Shown here in pieces: positions 6,755-8,520 of a DNA stretch of 8,520 bases (position 1 is its first letter; each line of letters opens with the position of its first letter). Position numbers and translations under genes: made by a program. Origin of the DNA: Chitinophaga pinensis (GTDB lineage Bacteria; Bacteroidota; Bacteroidia; NS11-12g; UBA9320). The stretch is taken from positions 1-8,520 of the forward strand of contig CAMDCQ010000097.1 of NCBI GenBank assembly GCA_945890595.1, written 5' to 3'. The notes under the pieces were generated by a model, which was given only the letters and a program-made list of their open reading frames with translations, had not been told where the DNA came from and ran no database searches.

Positions 6755-6813
6755 AAAAAAAGGGACGACTAGTTTCCTAATCATCCCTTTACTAACTAAC
6801 CAATTAAATCAAA
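6755..6813 (-). ncRNA. Candidate small RNA ending in a strong intrinsic terminator
   Basis: Read on the minus strand, a perfect -7 box (6827-6820) is followed by about 24 bases of A/T-rich sequence, then a 14-bp stem with a GAAA loop (arms 6790-6777 and 6772-6759), then a run of seven T's (6761-6755), the first three of which also close the stem. On this strand all 14 pairs form, two of them as G-U wobbles; on the plus strand the same two positions are C/A mismatches. This asymmetry says that the minus strand is the one that folds as RNA. The predicted transcript is only about 55-60 nucleotides and holds no useful ORF. It could instead be the 3' end of a longer antisense or divergent transcript, since no -33 TTG was found. 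No Rfam family is claimed. Confidence 0.4.
6759..6790 (-). terminator. Rho-independent terminator, minus-strand orientation
   Basis: The stem arms are AAAGGGATGATTAG and CTAGTCGTCCCTTT (minus strand), closed by a GAAA tetraloop and followed by four more T's past the stem. It is the clearest terminator in the window, yet no convincing protein gene on the minus strand lies upstream of it, hence the small-RNA proposal. It also blocks minus-strand transcripts from running into kdsA. Confidence 0.6.
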
Positions 6814-6819
6814 TTTTAC

Positions 6820-6827
6820 CAAAGGTA
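6820..6827 (-). promoter_or_regulatory. Perfect minus-strand -7 box (TACCTTTG)
   Basis: CAAAGGTA on the plus strand reads TACCTTTG on the minus strand, matching TAnnTTTG at all fixed positions. A start point about 6-8 bases downstream (near 6813) would produce the short hairpin RNA. There is no TTG at the -33 distance on the minus strand, which weakens the call. Confidence 0.35.
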
Positions 6828-7063
6828 TAACGATTACGAGTGCGTTAATATTTTGTAGCGCTTGTATTATATTTCTTGGGTACTCAAAATGCGTGTAAAA
6901 TCAAAGAGTAAGCGACGTATACCTACGCTGATTCCATCAGAAGTAAGTAGTTTTTCTTTGCTTTGAGGCATTATTTTGACGTATATGTTGTAAATGTGAT
7001 GTAAACGTTGCATTCTATGTGAGATTAATAAATATTTTCGCAGCCAATTAGAAAAAAACACGA
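6828..7063. other. Intergenic stretch without a convincing gene
   Basis: Between the candidate small-RNA promoter and the DUF5606 gene I see no tRNA, repeat array or conserved coding sequence. A 67-codon minus-strand frame (7070-6867) has an ATG but overlaps the start of the DUF5606 gene by 7 bp and resembles no family I know. A 25-codon plus frame starts at 6889. The 8-mer GACGTATA occurs twice (6914 and 6978). The right end holds the likely promoter of the downstream gene. Confidence 0.5.
7008..7040 (+). promoter_or_regulatory. Candidate promoter for the DUF5606 gene
   Basis: TTG at 7008-7010 lies 22 bases before TATTTTCG (7033-7040), a -7 box with one mismatch to TAnnTTTG. The spacing is slightly long. 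The predicted start is near 7047, leaving a leader of about 17 bases before the ATG at 7064. The leader contains an A-run (7052-7058), as is usual where Bacteroidota genes lack a Shine-Dalgarno sequence. Confidence 0.3.
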
Positions 7064-7609
7064 ATGACATTGTATTTATCAGATATCGTTTCCGTATCAG
7101 GCAAGCCAGGTTTGCATAAACTTGTAGGCAAAAGATCTAACGGACTAATTGTAGAATCCTTAGACGGAACAGGTAAAAGGTTCCCAACCAGTTTGACTCA
7201 AAAAGTATCTTTCTTAAGTGACATATCCATGTACACCTATGATGGAGATGAGAAGTTGGAAGTCATTCTTAAGAAATTAGATGCAGGTGTAAAGGGCGGT
7301 CTTGCTTTAGTGACTAAAAAAAGTAGTGGCGAAGAAATCCAAGGGTTTTTCCGCAAGGTAGTCGAGAACTTTGATGAAGATCAGGTCTATAATTCAGATA
7401 TTTTAAAGTTAGCTAATTGGTACGCTGTTCTTAAAGATGTCTTAGATTTCGAAAATCTATCTAAGCCAGAAGAATCAGAAGGAGACAAAGATGGTACTAA
7501 GAAAGCAGCTAAAGCGGCACCTAAAAAAGCTGTTGCTAAACCTGCACCCAAAGCGCAAAGCAAAGCCAAAGGTGGGATTAAAAAAGCGGGTAATCTTAAG
7601 GCTGGATAG
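7064..7609 (+). CDS. DUF5606 domain protein with Lys/Ala/Pro-rich tail
   Basis: A 181-residue cytoplasmic protein of a family confined, as far as I know, to Bacteroidota. The N-terminal part (about 1-62) carries the family pattern: ISGKPGL-like VSGKPGLHKLV, GLIVESLDG, KRFPTSLTQKVSFLSDI and YTYD. A second helical part (about 63-130) contains VYNSDILKLANWYAVLKDVL. From about 134 the chain is low-complexity: an acidic run (PEESEGDKDG), then a basic tail rich in K, A and P (for example KKAAKAAPKKAVAKPAP) resembling histone-H1-like C-termini, which suggests contact with nucleic acid. The function is unknown and the nucleic-acid idea is inference from composition only. It ends in a 14-bp overlap with the convergent membrane-protein gene. 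The ATG at 7064 starts directly at the domain. Confidence 0.88.
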   Translation: MTLYLSDIVSVSGKPGLHKLVGKRSNGLIVESLDGTGKRFPTSLTQKVSFLSDISMYTYDGDEKLEVILKKLDAGVKGGLALVTKKSSGEEIQGFFRKVVENFDEDQVYNSDILKLANWYAVLKDVLDFENLSKPEESEGDKDGTKKAAKAAPKKAVAKPAPKAQSKAKGGIKKAGNLKAG

Positions 7610-8030
7610 TTCTATCTACCGAATTAGCTCCTGCTAGTCTTGCTCCCAACCAACCCATAGGAAGGTAGGCAAATAGCAAATCAACTAGAGATGGAAGAAT
7701 AGGTGCTTTAATGAAGTAAACCATCGTTATTCCTGCACCAAGAAAAAATAGTCCAAAAATGTAGCCTGGAATTTTTTTATCACCTAGCCATATTTTAGCG
7801 GCGGTAAATGCCGATACAAAGGTACCTAGCGCATGAGCCCAAAATGGAATCACAAAATCTTTCCACGCGTACAAGTGAATATGGGTTCGTATGGATTCTA
7901 GATTATTGGGGTCAACACCTTTGGGTAGCGGTATAAAGGAGTTACTCATGCCAATAATCCATCCGTTTAACGCCATTCCTAGTGCTGCTCCTAGTAATAA
8001 GGCCACTGTGTTTCTAAGGATTTTAGTCAT
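7596..8030 (-). CDS. Small four-helix membrane protein of unknown function
   Basis: A 144-residue hydrophobic protein whose family I do not recognise. Four membrane spans can be seen at about 6-28 (Gly/Ala/Leu-rich, starting after RN), 59-81 (VIPFWAHALGTFVSAF), 87-107 (GYIFGLFFLGAGITMVYF) and 110-133 (ILPSLVDLLFAYLPMGWLG). A polar loop containing GVDPNNLESIRTHIH separates the first two. GxxxG-type and Gly/Ala packing faces suggest tight helix bundling. The ATG at 8030 lies 12 bp after the stop of the solute-binding protein gene, so the two probably share a transcript, though a functional link is not shown. The 3' end overlaps the DUF5606 gene by 14 bp in convergent orientation, and no terminator is visible in the overlap. 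Confidence 0.75.
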   Translation of the reverse strand: MTKILRNTVALLLGAALGMALNGWIIGMSNSFIPLPKGVDPNNLESIRTHIHLYAWKDFVIPFWAHALGTFVSAFTAAKIWLGDKKIPGYIFGLFFLGAGITMVYFIKAPILPSLVDLLFAYLPMGWLGARLAGANSVDRTIQP

Positions 8031-8042
8031 GATAACGTGCGA

Positions 8043-8520
8043 TTACAGGTGTAATGTTGTTCGTCTAAGATCCATTTGATTCAAAGAATTTATGACCAAT
8101 CCCTTAACTTCTTGACTTTTAATCCAAATACTTTCATCGTAAAACAGCAGCGCAAAAGGTTGATTTTGAGATAAGTTATCTTCTAATGCAGTAAACAGTT
8201 CCTCACGTTTACTTAAATCGTTTTCTTTCAACAACAATTCGTAATTCGCGTCAAAATTGGCATTTTCGTAACGTGTATAATTGGGGCCATTTGGAGCCTT
8301 GTTAGGGCCATAAAAACAAGCCATATAATTCTCTCCGTCTGGATAATCAGCAATCCAACTTCCTCTAAAAAACGACAAATCGCCGACTGATTTTTGTTGT
8401 TTGAGTAGGCTTGAAGGCACTACTTCTATTTTAAGTTGAATTCCAATAGACGCACAATTTTTTTGAACCAAAATGCATAAATCTAAGTAATCTCTGGTCG
8501 TTGTTAGGAGGATTGGTTTC
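8043..8520 (-). CDS. Peptide/nickel-type ABC transporter solute-binding protein, C-terminal part
   Basis: This is the last 158 or so residues of a family-5 solute-binding protein (SBP_bac_5; DppA/OppA-like); the frame is open to the right edge, so the N-terminal two-thirds or more, including any lipoprotein signal, lies outside the window. Such proteins capture oligopeptides in the periplasm and deliver them to an ABC importer. Recognisable C-lobe features in order are LLTTTRDYLDLC, the strand IGIQLKIEVVPSS, the conserved SFFRGSWIADYPDGENY, NGPNYTRYENANFD, a helix with ALEDNLSQNQPFALLFYDES, and the terminal VKGLVINSLNQMDLRR. Internal TTG codons such as the one at 8471 are not starts. The four-helix membrane protein follows 12 bp downstream. 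The substrate is likely peptide, but this family also includes nickel and sugar-like binders. Confidence 0.92.
   Translation of the reverse strand, partial: KPILLTTTRDYLDLCILVQKNCASIGIQLKIEVVPSSLLKQQKSVGDLSFFRGSWIADYPDGENYMACFYGPNKAPNGPNYTRYENANFDANYELLLKENDLSKREELFTALEDNLSQNQPFALLFYDESIWIKSQEVKGLVINSLNQMDLRRTTLHL

Noticed and set aside
6452..6784. 110-codon minus-strand frame opposite kdsA
   Set aside because: It lies almost wholly antisense to strongly conserved kdsA and shows no independent protein signature.
6914..6985. Direct repeat GACGTATA at 6914 and 6978
   Set aside because: Only two 8-mer copies 64 bp apart with no surrounding similarity; likely chance.
6867..7070. 67-codon minus-strand ORF overlapping the start of the DUF5606 gene
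   Set aside because: It begins inside the promoter-proximal part of a well-supported gene, resembles no family I know, and has no clear promoter. Length is within what AT-rich intergenic DNA gives by chance. Kept only as a note in the intergenic entry.
1..8520. Mobile element, phage, CRISPR, toxin-antitoxin or defence system
   Set aside because: No transposase, integrase, terminal repeats, spaced repeats or defence-type domains were seen; the genes are housekeeping or envelope functions in tight arrangement.

Overview
The window is AT-rich and almost fully coding, with gene content typical of the phylum Bacteroidota. Signs of this are an S46 dipeptidyl-peptidase, the Bacteroidota-type FabI, a DUF5606 protein, Bacteroidota-style -7 boxes (TAnnTTTG) and no clear Shine-Dalgarno sequences before the genes. 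Kdo synthesis (KdsA) and a lipoprotein signal fit a Gram-negative envelope. The class (flavobacterial or a relative) cannot be fixed from this stretch alone.

Layout. (a) 1-152 is the tail of an unrecognised gene, or a 46-residue ORF at the edge. (b) 184-2307 (+) is a secreted S46 dipeptidyl-peptidase whose specificity residue points to the DPP11 (Asp/Glu) subtype. (c) 4975-2302 (-) is a tight run fabI - rimK - aspartoacylase-like metallohydrolase, with gaps of 34 and 3 bp; the last gene overlaps the end of the peptidase gene. (d) 5030-5806 (+), divergent from fabI, is a lipoprotein of the alpha/beta-hydrolase fold. (e) 5919-6731 (+) is kdsA, of the metal-dependent class, with a TTG start and a good -7 box. 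(f) 6732-7063 has no convincing gene, but on the minus strand carries a compact promoter-hairpin-U-tract unit that looks like a small RNA. (g) 7064-7609 (+) is a DUF5606 protein with a histone-H1-like Lys/Ala/Pro tail. (h) 8520-7596 (-) holds the C-terminal part of a peptide-type ABC solute-binding protein, then a small four-helix membrane protein that overlaps the end of the DUF5606 gene.

How it fits together. Most genes are ordinary housekeeping or envelope functions: fatty-acid synthesis, Kdo/LPS synthesis and ribosomal protein modification. The peptidase and the oligopeptide-binding protein fit a peptide-using lifestyle, though they lie about 5.7 kb apart and are not obviously linked. I see no mobile element, CRISPR array, rRNA or tRNA, and no defence system. 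The points most worth a second look are the candidate minus-strand small RNA at 6755-6827, the rimK/metallohydrolase pair separated by a single in-frame TAG, and an ATTGCAAT palindrome in two of the gene-start regions.
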